A stretch of 64,000 bases of DNA, from contig CAVWMF010000003.1 of assembly GCA_963756025.1 (NCBI GenBank), positions 4,822-68,821 on the forward strand, written 5' to 3'. Positions 46,686 to 56,011 of the stretch are shown here, piece by piece. The DNA is from Bog-473 sp963756025. GTDB taxonomy: Bacteria > Actinomycetota > Acidimicrobiia > Acidimicrobiales > RAAP-2. A model generated the notes under the pieces. The model saw only the letters and a list, made by a program, of their open reading frames with translations. It did no database searches and was not told the DNA's origin. Numbering within the stretch: the first letter of the stretch is position 1; every line of letters starts with the position of its first letter. Both the position numbers and the translations under genes were made by a program.

Positions 46686-48314
46686 TCAAGCGGCGAGGCG
46701 AGCTCTTCGGACGTGGAGGTCAAGTTCGCGCTCGTAGGTGCGCCAGGCGGCCGTGAGCGGACGCGGTGCTGGTGGAGAGGGCCGAGTGAGGTCGGCGAGA
46801 TCGGTCAAGGCGGGGACGATGACACGGCTGGCCAGCTGAGTGAAGAAAGCACTGATGCGCAGGCCGTAGGCGCTGACCCGGTAGGTGTTGGTCCCCTCGA
46901 TTCGTTCGATGAGGCCCTTGAGTCGCAGGCGCCGCAGGTCATAAGAGGCCTGGGCCGAGGAGTAGTCCTCCCGCCAGTGCGCGGCCATCTGGGTGCGCAG
47001 GGATCTGTTGGTGAGGCCACCGATGACGTGGGCGAACGCGGCCACAGAACCGAGCAACGCCATGGTCCGGGGATCGCCGAATCGCAGAGCGGGTGCCCGC
47101 TGGCCGTCGTGGACGCTCGGGAGCACGAGCGACTCGAGGGTGGCTGGGTCGGGGAGGCCGGGTCGGCCCTCACCGAGGGCGGCCAAGAAGCGGGCATTGG
47201 TGGAAGCCCCGACGCGTCGTAACGCCTTCCAATTCTCGGCGTTGAGGGTCTTGTGGAGCGCGAAATCGCTGGCGTTATTGACCGTGGTCTCCACTCGGAG
47301 GGCGCGGCCTTCTTTCAGATAGGCCTTGGCCTTCGATGACTTGTAGTGGATCTGGAGCTGAGGGGCGACGTCGCGGGTGATGACCTCGGTGGCAAAACGC
47401 CCCGGTGTCTTGTGTATGCCGCGGTTGACCACCGTGCGGTCGACGACCAAAGAGACCCGCTCGGGACGACCGAGGTCGAGATGATCGCCGATGGCGGCCT
47501 CGAACCAGGCCCGGGCCCGACGCGGTTGGTCGAACACCGCAGTGTCGGAGACTTCGAGCTGGGCGATGGAGTAGGACCACTCGAACCCGGCCGCGCGGTC
47601 GCGCGCACAAAGGGGATCGGGGACGACGGCCATCATGCGCGCCAGGAGTCCGCGCAGATGACCGGCACTAAGGCTGGCGCAGATGCGATGGGCCGCGGCG
47701 GGATCCTCCACGGAGCGCAGTCCGTTGTCGAGGGCCTCGAAGCCGATTCCGGCCTTGGCCAGCTGACACTTGGCCCACTCGTGCCCGTTTGCGCAACACC
47801 ACAGTGGGTAGGGCGCATAGGTGCACATCTTGACAAAGGCGGGTCCCCATTCGGGATCCGAGAAGTAGAAGTACCAGTGGTCGGGCACCGATGACTGGCG
47901 ACGCCAAGCCATGTGCGGATGGCTGCGGCGATGTCCAGCATGGGTCTCGTCGACGTAGCCCCGCCAGACCGAAGTCCTCTCTTGAGCCTTGCCCACCAGT
48001 ACCAGTCCTGGTCGACCGGCGGTCGCTGCCGCATCTTGATGGGGACGCGCCAGGTCCTCTTTGGACTCTCCCGCCTTGAAGCGCACGACGGGCACCCCCG
48101 TGGCGGCCTCGAGTGCCTCGAACTCGGCAACGAGCCGTTCGCGGTTGCGGTTGAGCAGGGCAGGAGACGGGATAGTTCCTCCCCGGTTGAGCAGGAATTT
48201 GATCAGCCCGAACTCGTATTGGATCCCCGGGATGTAGCCCCTGACCCCGATGCGGTCCACCGAGGTGCAGCGAAAGCTCACGTGCTCGTCCAGTAGCCTG
48301 GCCACGGTCCCCAT
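46686..48314 (-). CDS. Conserved protein of unknown function, 542 residues
   Basis: An uncharacterised protein. HVSFRCTSVDRIGVRGYIPG opens it, FYFSDPEWGPAFVKMCTYAPYP and CANGHEWAKCQL sit in the middle, then ALRVETTVNNASDF, and SYDLRRLRLKGLIERIEGTNTY looks like a winged helix near residue 455. I recall relatives with the same blocks in many bacteria, always annotated as hypothetical. The mix of charged conserved blocks and a C-terminal winged helix would fit a nucleic-acid enzyme, but no known catalytic site is evident. It lies alone on the minus strand inside the island. Confidence 0.7.
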   Translation of the reverse strand: MGTVARLLDEHVSFRCTSVDRIGVRGYIPGIQYEFGLIKFLLNRGGTIPSPALLNRNRERLVAEFEALEAATGVPVVRFKAGESKEDLARPHQDAAATAGRPGLVLVGKAQERTSVWRGYVDETHAGHRRSHPHMAWRRQSSVPDHWYFYFSDPEWGPAFVKMCTYAPYPLWCCANGHEWAKCQLAKAGIGFEALDNGLRSVEDPAAAHRICASLSAGHLRGLLARMMAVVPDPLCARDRAAGFEWSYSIAQLEVSDTAVFDQPRRARAWFEAAIGDHLDLGRPERVSLVVDRTVVNRGIHKTPGRFATEVITRDVAPQLQIHYKSSKAKAYLKEGRALRVETTVNNASDFALHKTLNAENWKALRRVGASTNARFLAALGEGRPGLPDPATLESLVLPSVHDGQRAPALRFGDPRTMALLGSVAAFAHVIGGLTNRSLRTQMAAHWREDYSSAQASYDLRRLRLKGLIERIEGTNTYRVSAYGLRISAFFTQLASRVIVPALTDLADLTRPSPPAPRPLTAAWRTYERELDLHVRRARLAA

Positions 48315-48563
48315 GGCGGCCTCCTCTCCGACCGTTGGCGCGGTCGATCAGCAGTTGATTGTCAAGGGAGAACGCTATGGGGACCCTTGCATCCTTTGCT
48401 CACGGGGGACCTCGGCGATGGGCATAGGGCCGGCTTGGCCGGCCCGTCACCGACCCACCGCAACACAGGTCGCCCATCCGCGAGCGAACTCAGACCAAGC
48501 TGGAGAGCGACAACCGTGAGTCCTCCGCGACGACGCTACGTCGTCTGAGATCGCTCGCTAACG

Positions 48564-50930
48564 CTAGAGGATGCCCAGTTCGTGACCACGTGCAAGCGCT
48601 TCGGCCCGCGAGCGCACTGCCAGCTTGCGGTAGATCGACCTGACGTGACTGTGGACCGTGCTGTGCGACACAAACAGTGCACGACCGATATCGCGTTCGG
48701 ACAGGTCGCCGCCCAGGAGCTTGAGCACCCCTATCTCCCGTTGTGTCAGTTCGCCATCCTCGGATTGGACGCGCCGGATCTGCGCCGGACGCTCGAGAGT
48801 GGACAGCTTCTCGGCGAGGATCCCCGGATCGGGGCAGTGGGCGAGGACGGATCTCGCGTCGGTTAACGCAGCTGCGGCCTCCGTGTGCCCACCCCCAGCC
48901 CGAAGCACCGACGCCTGGCCGAGAAGCACGTGGGCCAACTGGAGTGGCTGGCCAAAGATCCGGGCCATGGCGACGCCGTGCTCGACGAGCGGCACCGCCT
49001 CTTTGTGTCTGCCGCGTGCCGTAAGCGATTCAGCAAGCGCGAGCGGAACTGTGCCGCCGGCCTGCTCCGTGCCGTGCTTCCTTCCGAACTCCGATGCAGA
49101 CTCGGCCAAAATACGCTGTTCGTCTCTGCGGCCCCTCTCACCGGCGATGAGCGACCGATAGGCCAGCGACGACGTGCCACACAGCCACTGTGCACTCGCG
49201 GGCGCCAGTACCGCCGATTCCGCGAACCACTCGTCGGCCTCGTCAGTCTCACCGACGAAATACAGACCCAAGCCGACTGCCCAACAAGCTAAGGGGCGCC
49301 AGGGCGACCCAGGACCCTCAAACTCGACAGCCCGGCGTGCATTTTCGAGCTGCGAGCCGACATCTCCCCAGGGGAAGCCCGCTCGTAGCAGCGTCAAGCT
49401 CGCCAGAGCAGAGCTGAAGCCATCTCGCAGTGGACCCGCGACCAGGTCGCCCTGCCCTTCGATCGCAGCGATGGCCCCCGCCGCCTCCGCCTCATTCGCA
49501 GACAGCGAAAGTACCCACGCTTGCACCAGGAGCAGATGCACTTCCGCGGCCAGTACCGCGTCGGGCAGCTGGCGCAACCACGCAAGCACGGTGTCGTATC
49601 TCCACGTGTTGGCGTACCTGATCCAGTACGTTTCGATGAGCTCGACGACCTCGCCGTACGTCTTCGCTGCTAGGCCGTGTTGGATCGCATCGTCGATGGT
49701 CCCGTGATCACGATGCCAGGAGTACGCACGATGGTGTAGAGCTGGGGCTAGGCCAGGCTCGCGCCGCTCGAGCTCCACCCGGAGCAGTTGCGCAAAGACA
49801 GGGTGAAAGCGATACCAGCCGGCTTCGTTGTCAAGCGGGACAAGAAACAGGTTGCTCCGGGACAGTGCATCGAGCATCTCCCCTGAACCTTTTTTGTCCA
49901 TCACGGCATCGCACAGGGGGCCGGTCATCCGTTCGAGCATCGATGTGCGCAGCATCAGCTCTTGCGCTGGCGGGTCGTGGGCTTCGAGCACTTCGGTCAC
50001 TAGGAAGTCCACAACGTGCCGGTTCGATCCGCCAAATGTCTGCACGAAAGCCTGGCGATCGGCGGCAGCCTGCAGCGAAAGTGCTGCGAGATAGAGCCCC
50101 GCCGGCCATCCCTCAGTCTTTGCTACCAGAGCATCGACATCTCTTGTTGCAAGGTCGAGGCCGAGTTGACCATTCAGGAATGCGTCGGCTTCTTCGGAGC
50201 TGAACCGCAGATCTGCAGCTCGTAGCTCGAGAAGGTCGCCATGAGCACGCAGATTTGCCACGGGCAAGGTTGGTTCGGTCCTGCTCGCGAGCACGAGATG
50301 GAACCCGGCTGGCGCATGTTCGATGAACCAACGGACACTGGCGCGGGCCGGTTCGCTGGTGATTCGGTGATAGTCATCCAGGATGAGGTTGGTCTCCCCT
50401 TGGGCGTCCAGCTCGTTGACCAAACGAGGCAAAACCAGATCGATCACCGGTGCCACGGCGAATCGCAACGACTTCGACTCAGCGAAGTCGGGGTTCGCGC
50501 GGCGGAGGGCTCCGATCGCATTTGACCACAAGACGACGGGGTCGTTGTCACCCTCGTCCAGTGTCAGCCACGCAACCCGTCTCCGAGGAGCCTCCGCCTC
50601 GTACCAGGCCGCCAAAAGGGAGGTCTTGCCGTAGCCCGCCGGGCAAGCGACAAGAATAAGCCGGCGGTTCGATCCGCTTCGAAGCCGCTCCAGAAGGTGC
50701 TTGCGCTCGATTGACTGTTCGTGCACTGGGGGTGCCCGGAGCTTGGTGCTCACCAAGATCGGCTCCTTGAGGCCCTCGTGTCCCCTGTCGTTCGCTGCGG
50801 GATCATGCTGGTCAGAGGGGTCGTGGCGGCCCTCGGGCAGCAGCTGACGCAGTGAGCGCGTCGGCCCCAGGTCACCGCCGATGGGCTTCCTCGCAGGGCA
50901 CATGCGACTTAGCTTGCCAGTCCCGGTCAC
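48564..50930 (-). CDS. LuxR-family transcriptional regulator of the LAL/MalT type
   Basis: A 788-residue ATP-dependent regulator. Walker A PAGYGKTS lies near residue 95, WLTLDEGDND and the Walker B-like NLILDDYHRI follow, then a long helical TPR-like region, and a C-terminal LuxR helix-turn-helix (LTQREIGVLKLLGGDLSERDIGRALFVSHSTVHSHVRSIYRKL). LAL proteins switch on targets after binding an inducer to the TPR region and ATP to the NTPase domain. Conserved sequence begins near residue 59, and the GTG at 50753 is an alternative start. It is divergent from the stress-gene run that starts at 51202 and is its most obvious candidate regulator. Confidence 0.85.
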   Translation of the reverse strand: MTGTGKLSRMCPARKPIGGDLGPTRSLRQLLPEGRHDPSDQHDPAANDRGHEGLKEPILVSTKLRAPPVHEQSIERKHLLERLRSGSNRRLILVACPAGYGKTSLLAAWYEAEAPRRRVAWLTLDEGDNDPVVLWSNAIGALRRANPDFAESKSLRFAVAPVIDLVLPRLVNELDAQGETNLILDDYHRITSEPARASVRWFIEHAPAGFHLVLASRTEPTLPVANLRAHGDLLELRAADLRFSSEEADAFLNGQLGLDLATRDVDALVAKTEGWPAGLYLAALSLQAAADRQAFVQTFGGSNRHVVDFLVTEVLEAHDPPAQELMLRTSMLERMTGPLCDAVMDKKGSGEMLDALSRSNLFLVPLDNEAGWYRFHPVFAQLLRVELERREPGLAPALHHRAYSWHRDHGTIDDAIQHGLAAKTYGEVVELIETYWIRYANTWRYDTVLAWLRQLPDAVLAAEVHLLLVQAWVLSLSANEAEAAGAIAAIEGQGDLVAGPLRDGFSSALASLTLLRAGFPWGDVGSQLENARRAVEFEGPGSPWRPLACWAVGLGLYFVGETDEADEWFAESAVLAPASAQWLCGTSSLAYRSLIAGERGRRDEQRILAESASEFGRKHGTEQAGGTVPLALAESLTARGRHKEAVPLVEHGVAMARIFGQPLQLAHVLLGQASVLRAGGGHTEAAAALTDARSVLAHCPDPGILAEKLSTLERPAQIRRVQSEDGELTQREIGVLKLLGGDLSERDIGRALFVSHSTVHSHVRSIYRKLAVRSRAEALARGHELGIL

Positions 50931-50943
50931 CCGGGTCTACGGC

Positions 50944-50980
50944 CGAAGGTCCCTGCCGACTATGGACGAAGGTCCCTGCC
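50944..50980. promoter_or_regulatory. Paired 14-bp direct repeats in the divergent control region (DevR-like)
   Basis: CGAAGGTCCCTGCC occurs at 50944-50957 and 50967-50980, 23 bp apart, just before the regulator gene. Read on the other strand each is GGCAGGGACCTTCG, followed by GCC or TCC, which resembles the GGGACC...GGCCC half-palindrome of DevR/DosR sites. The resemblance is partial. The 271-bp gap also has an AT-richer part at 51015-51075 and a GGAGAA Shine-Dalgarno before 51202. Confidence 0.5.
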
Positions 50981-51201
50981 AAGAGCGGCGGTGGGAGCGG
51001 AACGGAATCCTCAAGGCCTATTTCTTGATTCCAACCGCGAATCAGACCGCTTTCCCCTAGGTGAATCCGGTTACAGGTGATGACAGCTCACCTACCTGAG
51101 TGTGAATCTGCTGGAAGAAGGGCCGCCTGCCCTTTGTCGATACGAGCAAAGTTGTGCCAGCGGTCCCCCAATGAGCGCACAAGAAGAATGGAGAAAGCGT
51201 C

Positions 51202-51711
51202 ATGGCCAAATCTGATCCCGTGTTTGTCTACGTCGGCACCTACCCGAGTGAAGCGGCTGCCCGAGCCGACTACGAGGTCGTGAAGGACCTCCACGCGGTA
51301 GGAGCTGTGGGAACCTACGACGCTTCGGTGGTCACCAAGGACGCCGACGGCAAGGTCCACGTCAACAAGGACGAGACCTCCACCCGACATGGGGCCTGGG
51401 GCGGAGCAGCGGCCGGAGCCCTCGTCGGCATCATCTTCCCGCCGTCCATCGTCGTCGGCGCCGCGGTTGGGGCGACGGTGGGTGGGGTGAGTGGTCACCT
51501 GTGGAAAGGCATGTCGCGCTCGGACGTGAAGGAGTTCGGAGACACCATCGACGCTGGGGAGGCCGCCCTGGTCATCGTTGGACAGAGCACGATCGCCGAT
51601 GCCATCGAGAAGGCCGACCTCAAGGCCGAGAAGCATGCAGCGAAAGAGCTCGACGTGAGCTCTAAGGACATCGACCAGGCCGTTCAGGAGACAGCGAAAG
51701 ACCTCGCCTGA
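51202..51711 (+). CDS. DUF1269-like glycine-zipper membrane protein
   Basis: A 169-residue protein. The N-terminal alpha/beta part (VFVYVGTYPSEAAARADYE, then YDASVVTKDADGKVHV) is followed by a Gly/Ala-rich hydrophobic stretch (GAAAGALVGIIFPPSIVVG and continuing to about residue 100) and a charged C-terminus that repeats the GEAALVIVGQS motif. This is the DUF1269 pattern, found in small membrane-associated proteins of unknown function that often accompany stress genes. A GGAGAA Shine-Dalgarno precedes the ATG. It heads a run of same-strand genes to 57652 and faces the LAL regulator. Confidence 0.75.
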   Translation: MAKSDPVFVYVGTYPSEAAARADYEVVKDLHAVGAVGTYDASVVTKDADGKVHVNKDETSTRHGAWGGAAAGALVGIIFPPSIVVGAAVGATVGGVSGHLWKGMSRSDVKEFGDTIDAGEAALVIVGQSTIADAIEKADLKAEKHAAKELDVSSKDIDQAVQETAKDLA

Positions 51712-51784
51712 CCAATCGAGCACTGGGCCGTGGCACCCACGAACCATCAGTTTGAATCAATCTCAAAGAGAAAGGCAGAAACAG

Positions 51785-52111
51785 ATGAGTGAAGACCGAC
51801 CACTTCTCGACACAGTTCTCGAGATGACGGCAGCTTCGGTGAGCCGCACAAGCCTTAGCGACCGTGAGCTCATGATCGCCCGGGTCGCCGCACTGACAGC
51901 AATCGACGCTCAACCGGCGTCGTATCTGTTGAACATGGTGGCGGCCAGTGATGTGGGCCTGACGCTTGAAGACGCCCAGGGTTTGCTGATTGCCGTTGCC
52001 CCGATCGTCGGAACAGCGCGAACCGTCTCCGCCGCCACGGCGATCGCCGCGGCGCTCGGGCTGGCCGTGGCCATCGAAGACGCCATCGAAGAAAGCCAGG
52101 CATCCGCCTGA
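51785..52111 (+). CDS. Carboxymuconolactone-decarboxylase-like small protein lacking cysteines
   Basis: About 108 residues, nearly all helical: LLDTVLEMTAASVSRTSLSD, RELMIARVAALTAIDAQPA, SYLLNMVAASDVGLTLEDAQ and LIAVAPIVGTARTVSAATAI. The helix pattern resembles the AhpD/CMD fold, yet the AhpD-type Cys-x-x-Cys pair is missing and there is no Cys at all, so peroxidase activity is not expected. The ATG at 51785 follows an AGAGAAAGG Shine-Dalgarno; an in-frame start at 51752 is less likely. It lies 73 bp after the DUF1269 gene. A structural or regulatory role in the stress run is possible. Confidence 0.6.
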   Translation: MSEDRPLLDTVLEMTAASVSRTSLSDRELMIARVAALTAIDAQPASYLLNMVAASDVGLTLEDAQGLLIAVAPIVGTARTVSAATAIAAALGLAVAIEDAIEESQASA

Positions 52112-52178
52112 CTTCGAGGGTTCCTGGCAACAGAAGGACACAGTACAGCGCCCCTAGTGGGCAAGACCTGGAGGAAAC

Positions 52179-52410
52179 GTGTTATTTGCCTATAGCTACC
52201 CGTTGCTGAGCGTGTTCTGGTCCCTGCTCATGTTCGCTGGTCTTGTGCTGTGGATCTTTATCGTCATTTGGTGTTTCATCGACAACTTCCGTCGTCGGGA
52301 CCATCATGGCCTCGCCAAAGCCCTGTGGTTCGTCTTCATCGTCTTTTGTCCCCTTGATCGGCGTGATCGCATATCTCATCGCCAGGCCGGCCGTTGTCGA
52401 TTTAGTTTGA
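52179..52410 (+). CDS. Small two-helix membrane protein (PLDc_N type), frameshifted
   Basis: A protein of about 76 residues. SVFWSLLMFAGLVLWIFIVI is the first helix, FIDNFRRRDHHGLAKALW the charged linker, and VFIVFVPLIGVIAYLIARP the second helix. The second helix appears only if one T of the TTTT run at 52344-52347 is removed; as written, the frame runs on into unrelated sequence to 52478. With the correction the stop is TGA at 52408-52410. The two-helix pattern with a basic linker matches PLDc_N-type proteins. TGGAGGAAAC precedes the GTG start. It is probably intact in the living cell. Confidence 0.65.
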
Positions 52411-52630
52411 CGTGGTCGTACTGGCCGGTCCCGGCATCGCCATGGCTGATCCGCCGTGCGAACGGGCCTCTCGCCTAAGCGCAAGTCACTCGATAGGAGC
52501 GGGCACCGAGGTTTGCTTCTAGCGAATGTGGTTGTAGCGCCCTATTGATATGTGAATTGGTCCTGGGCATCCGGCGGCTGGACGATCTCCACTCTGCCGG
52601 TCATCGCCTCGAATCGAGAAAGGAAATTCG

Positions 52631-54070
52631 ATGGTAATGGCAACCAAGGTCGCACACCCGAGCGTCGCCGAACGTCAGTCCGAGGGCAAGGGGGCTCGGG
52701 CACGTTCGCCGTTGGCAGGTCACAGTGGGTGGGCTCCAGCCAGGGACCGCCCTGACCCGGTGTCGTTGCTCGAGGCGCAGAACCTGACCCGTGAGCCTGA
52801 CCTGGTTCCGGTCCGCCACGGCCGGATGATGGTCTCACCGTTCACTTTCTACCGGGGCGCTGCAAAGATCATGGCAACCGACCTCAAGGACACGCCCACG
52901 GCGCAACTCAACGTCCAACTCTGCGGCGATGCGCACCTCTCGAACTTCGGTGGGTTCGCGTCACCTGAGCGGACCCTGTTGTTCGACGTGAACGATTTCG
53001 ATGAGACGCTGCCCGGTCCTTTCGAATACGACGTCAAACGCTTGGCCGCGAGCTTCACCATCGCGGCGCGCCACAACGGCTTTGCCAAATCCGACGTCAG
53101 AGATTCAACCCTCGCTGCAGTGAGGTCCTACCGGGAGGCCATGGGGGAGTTTGCGGCCATGGGCAACATGGAGATCTGGTACGCACGTCTGACCGAAGAA
53201 GAAATCATGGACTCCATGCGCGGCATGACCAAAGGAGCGCGCACGAAGCAGGCGGCGACCTTGGCCAAAAAGGACCAAGCGCGTGTGGCAAAGACCGCAC
53301 AGAAGGCTCACGCCAGCGACAGCTTGTTGGCGTTATCGAAGCTCGCCGAAGTGGTCGACGGCCGCTACCGGATCGTGAGCCAGCCGCCCGTGGTCATCCC
53401 GGCTCGTGACCTCGAGGCCATGTACGGGTACTCCGGGACCCAATTCGAAGACATGATTCACCACCAATTCCGTAGTTATCGGGCGACCCTCCAGGAGGAC
53501 CGCCGGCACCTCCTCGAGCGGTTCGAGATCATCGACATGGCCCGCAAGGTGGTGGGCGTGGGTAGTGTGGGAACCCGGGCGTTCATCGTGCTGCTCCAAG
53601 GACGTGACGAGCACGACCCCCTGTTCCTTCAGGTCAAGGAGGCGACGGCCTCGGTGTACGAGGATCATTTGCCTAAAAGCCGGTTCAAGCAGCATGGGGA
53701 GCGCGTCGTGCAAGGCCAGCGGATCATGCAGGCGGCCAGCGACATCTACTTGGGATGGACCAAGGGTGAGGAGGCCAACCGCTATCTCTATTGGCGCCAG
53801 CTGCGCGACATGAAGGGCTCGGCAGTTGTCGAGACGATGAACCGGGCCATGCTCGCGCTCTACGGCCGGATTTGTGGCTGGACGCTGGCTCGGGCGCACG
53901 CCCGCTCCGGCGACGCCGTGGCTCTTGCTGCCTATCTCGGAAAGAGCGACAAGTTCGACCAGTCGATAACCGACTTCTCGGCTCGGTACGCGGACCAGAA
54001 CGAGCGCGATTACGAGTCATTCACGGCGGCAATCCACTCCGGTCGGTTGCACGCCGTGCAAGGTGTCTGA
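52631..54070 (+). CDS. DUF2252 family protein (kinase-like fold)
   Basis: A 479-residue protein. SPFTFYRGAAKIMATDL, then LCGDAHLSNFGGFASPE and FDVNDFDETLPGPFEYDVKRLAAS are the hallmark blocks of DUF2252. The GDAHLSNFG and DVNDFDE pair resembles the catalytic and metal-binding loops of aminoglycoside-phosphotransferase/HipA-like kinases, so a phosphotransfer role is suspected but unproven. GRDEHDPLFLQVKEA lies in the middle. AAAGGA lies about six bases before the ATG at 52631. No signal peptide is seen. It sits within the stress/envelope run. Confidence 0.85.
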   Translation: MVMATKVAHPSVAERQSEGKGARARSPLAGHSGWAPARDRPDPVSLLEAQNLTREPDLVPVRHGRMMVSPFTFYRGAAKIMATDLKDTPTAQLNVQLCGDAHLSNFGGFASPERTLLFDVNDFDETLPGPFEYDVKRLAASFTIAARHNGFAKSDVRDSTLAAVRSYREAMGEFAAMGNMEIWYARLTEEEIMDSMRGMTKGARTKQAATLAKKDQARVAKTAQKAHASDSLLALSKLAEVVDGRYRIVSQPPVVIPARDLEAMYGYSGTQFEDMIHHQFRSYRATLQEDRRHLLERFEIIDMARKVVGVGSVGTRAFIVLLQGRDEHDPLFLQVKEATASVYEDHLPKSRFKQHGERVVQGQRIMQAASDIYLGWTKGEEANRYLYWRQLRDMKGSAVVETMNRAMLALYGRICGWTLARAHARSGDAVALAAYLGKSDKFDQSITDFSARYADQNERDYESFTAAIHSGRLHAVQGV

Positions 54071-54184
54071 GATGGGGAGTGGTCGCCCGCGGCTCTGCTG
54101 GGACCTGGACCTCAGTGTGACAAAGGGACAGCCTTCCAGAATTGGCGTATTGCGCCGACGTGGAGCGGTGGTCCGTTCTCATCC

Positions 54185-55231
54185 ATGAGCCAACTCACCA
54201 AGGTGTTCTCGGTCAACAAGAAGGGATTCAGTCTCCCCGCCGGGGTGGCCATTGGCGGAGTTCTGCTGTTGATCTGGCTCGCTATCGCCCAGCTTGACCA
54301 GCAGAAGTATGCCGTCAGCATCATCTTCGCCGTGCTGACCACCGCGCTCAGCGACCCGGGTGGTGGGTACTGGAAGCGGGCTCGGGGCATGGGTGCTTTC
54401 GCCCTCGGCGGTGCCGCGGTGACCGCCCTGGCGTTCTTTGTCGGAACGCACGCCTGGGGATTCGTGGTACTCGCACTTTTCACGGTGACGTTGTTGGCCG
54501 GTTTGGCGGTGAAGTTCGGGCTGCATCGATTCAGCGTGGGGCTGCTGCTCAACATCTGGTTTGTTGTCGCTGTCGTCCTGCCGGTTAGCTACCGAGCCGA
54601 CCGAATCAAGACCACCGGATGGGACCAGGCACTGGCGTGGCTGATCGGATCGGCCGTGTGGATCGCGTTGATGGGCATCGTGTGGTTGGCAAGCGGACGG
54701 AAATGGCGGCCAGGGCCGGTCATCGACCTCCCCGGTGAGCCCTTCGCCCCGGTCGAGCTCACGCGACCGGTGGTGCTCTTCGCCCTGATACGGGCACTAG
54801 CCCTCGCAGCCTCTGCTGCAATCGCCTTTGGCTCCCACGACCCGAATGCCGATTGGATGGTGATCGCCACGCTGGTCGCCTTGAAGCCGAGCATTGAGCA
54901 GTCAACACTGGTGGGCCTCCAACGCATCATCGGTGCGGGCATGGGCGCTGTCGTGGCCATACCGATTTTGCTGGCAGTCGACAACAAGGACGCCTTGGTC
55001 GTGATCGTCGTCCTCCTGGCTGCCATCGGGGCCTCCATTCATGGGGTGAACTACGCCTATTACACGGCTGCCATCGCCAGTGCGGCCCTCATCGCAGCGG
55101 ACCTGCCACATCCCACCAACTATGCGGCCGAAGGTCGTCGGGTAATCTTCACGTTCATCGGCGTAGGGATCGCGGTCGTGGTCATGTTCGTAGCTGACCG
55201 GCTTAAGCAGCACTCCGCCCAACCAGCGTGA
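54185..55231 (+). CDS. FUSC-type membrane protein
   Basis: A 348-residue membrane protein with two sets of hydrophobic segments: about five in residues 15-165 and five or six more from about 200 to 340. The two are joined by a hydrophilic stretch (SGRKWRPGPVIDLPGEPFAP). DPNADWMVIATLVALKPSIEQS is a conserved feature of the FUSC/aromatic-acid-exporter group, in which the second repeat carries the signature. Members are linked to efflux of aromatic acids or fusaric acid. No helper fusion protein gene is present, so the transported compound is unknown. The ATG at 54185 lacks a strong Shine-Dalgarno. Confidence 0.75.
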   Translation: MSQLTKVFSVNKKGFSLPAGVAIGGVLLLIWLAIAQLDQQKYAVSIIFAVLTTALSDPGGGYWKRARGMGAFALGGAAVTALAFFVGTHAWGFVVLALFTVTLLAGLAVKFGLHRFSVGLLLNIWFVVAVVLPVSYRADRIKTTGWDQALAWLIGSAVWIALMGIVWLASGRKWRPGPVIDLPGEPFAPVELTRPVVLFALIRALALAASAAIAFGSHDPNADWMVIATLVALKPSIEQSTLVGLQRIIGAGMGAVVAIPILLAVDNKDALVVIVVLLAAIGASIHGVNYAYYTAAIASAALIAADLPHPTNYAAEGRRVIFTFIGVGIAVVVMFVADRLKQHSAQPA

Positions 55232-55261
55232 TCCTCGGGCCGAGAGCAAGGAAGGACCGCC

Positions 55262-55822
55262 ATGTCTGCCGCCGGTGCGCCGAGTGAAGCTTCGCTGATT
55301 GGTCACCTGACCCAGCAAGGGCGGAGGCGTTTGGTCGTTGTCGCAGCGCTACGCACAATCGCCACCGTGGCCCTACTTCTAGTCCTCTACTTCCTCCTGC
55401 CCTTGGGGGGTGGCACAAGTGTGGAGAAGGTCATCAAGCTGACGGTAGGAGCACTTGCGCTCACCGCGATCATCATTTGGCAGGTTCGCCAGATTATCCG
55501 ATCCAGTCATCCGGTCGGTCGGGCAGTCGAGGCGCTGGCGTTCAGCGTCCCACTCTATGTGTTGCTTCTCGCAGCGACATATTTTGTGATGGCTCACACG
55601 AATCCGGCAGCGTTCGGGGCACCTCTCAGTCGTACCGACGCGCTGTACTTCTCTTCTACCGTGTTCACCACTGTCGGGTTCGGTGACATTACGGCCAAGA
55701 GTGAATCCGCACGGCTTGTGGTCACCGCGCAGATGTGGTTGGACTTGGTGTTCTTGGGCTTGGTCTTGCGGATTGTGACCCAAGCAATCAAATTCAGCCA
55801 GCAGCACCGGACCATGGCGTGA
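55262..55822 (+). CDS. Two-pore-type potassium channel protein (Ion_trans_2)
   Basis: A 186-residue protein with four hydrophobic segments (about 25-46, 58-77, 91-112 and 153-176). TTVGFGD at residues 136-142 between the last two segments is the K+ selectivity filter, preceded by DALYFSSTVF, the pore helix. It would assemble as a tetramer. No RCK or cyclic-nucleotide domain is attached, so gating is unknown. GGAAGGA precedes the ATG at a good distance. It follows the FUSC gene after 30 bp, probably in the same transcript, fitting a membrane-stress theme. Confidence 0.85.
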   Translation: MSAAGAPSEASLIGHLTQQGRRRLVVVAALRTIATVALLLVLYFLLPLGGGTSVEKVIKLTVGALALTAIIIWQVRQIIRSSHPVGRAVEALAFSVPLYVLLLAATYFVMAHTNPAAFGAPLSRTDALYFSSTVFTTVGFGDITAKSESARLVVTAQMWLDLVFLGLVLRIVTQAIKFSQQHRTMA

Positions 55823-56011
55823 GAGTGTCCGGGCGACATTGGAGCACATTTGCTCAAAGCGGGGTCACATCCCACGAGCCAGGGCAGCACCATGCCTATC
55901 GCACGCCGTGCCAGACCGTTGGGTGGATACCGTTGATCCGAGCCACCAGGGACAAGAGGCGCGAACAAGGGCTGTCGGAACAGTCCGACCGAGGAAAGTC
56001 ACAGGAGAATA

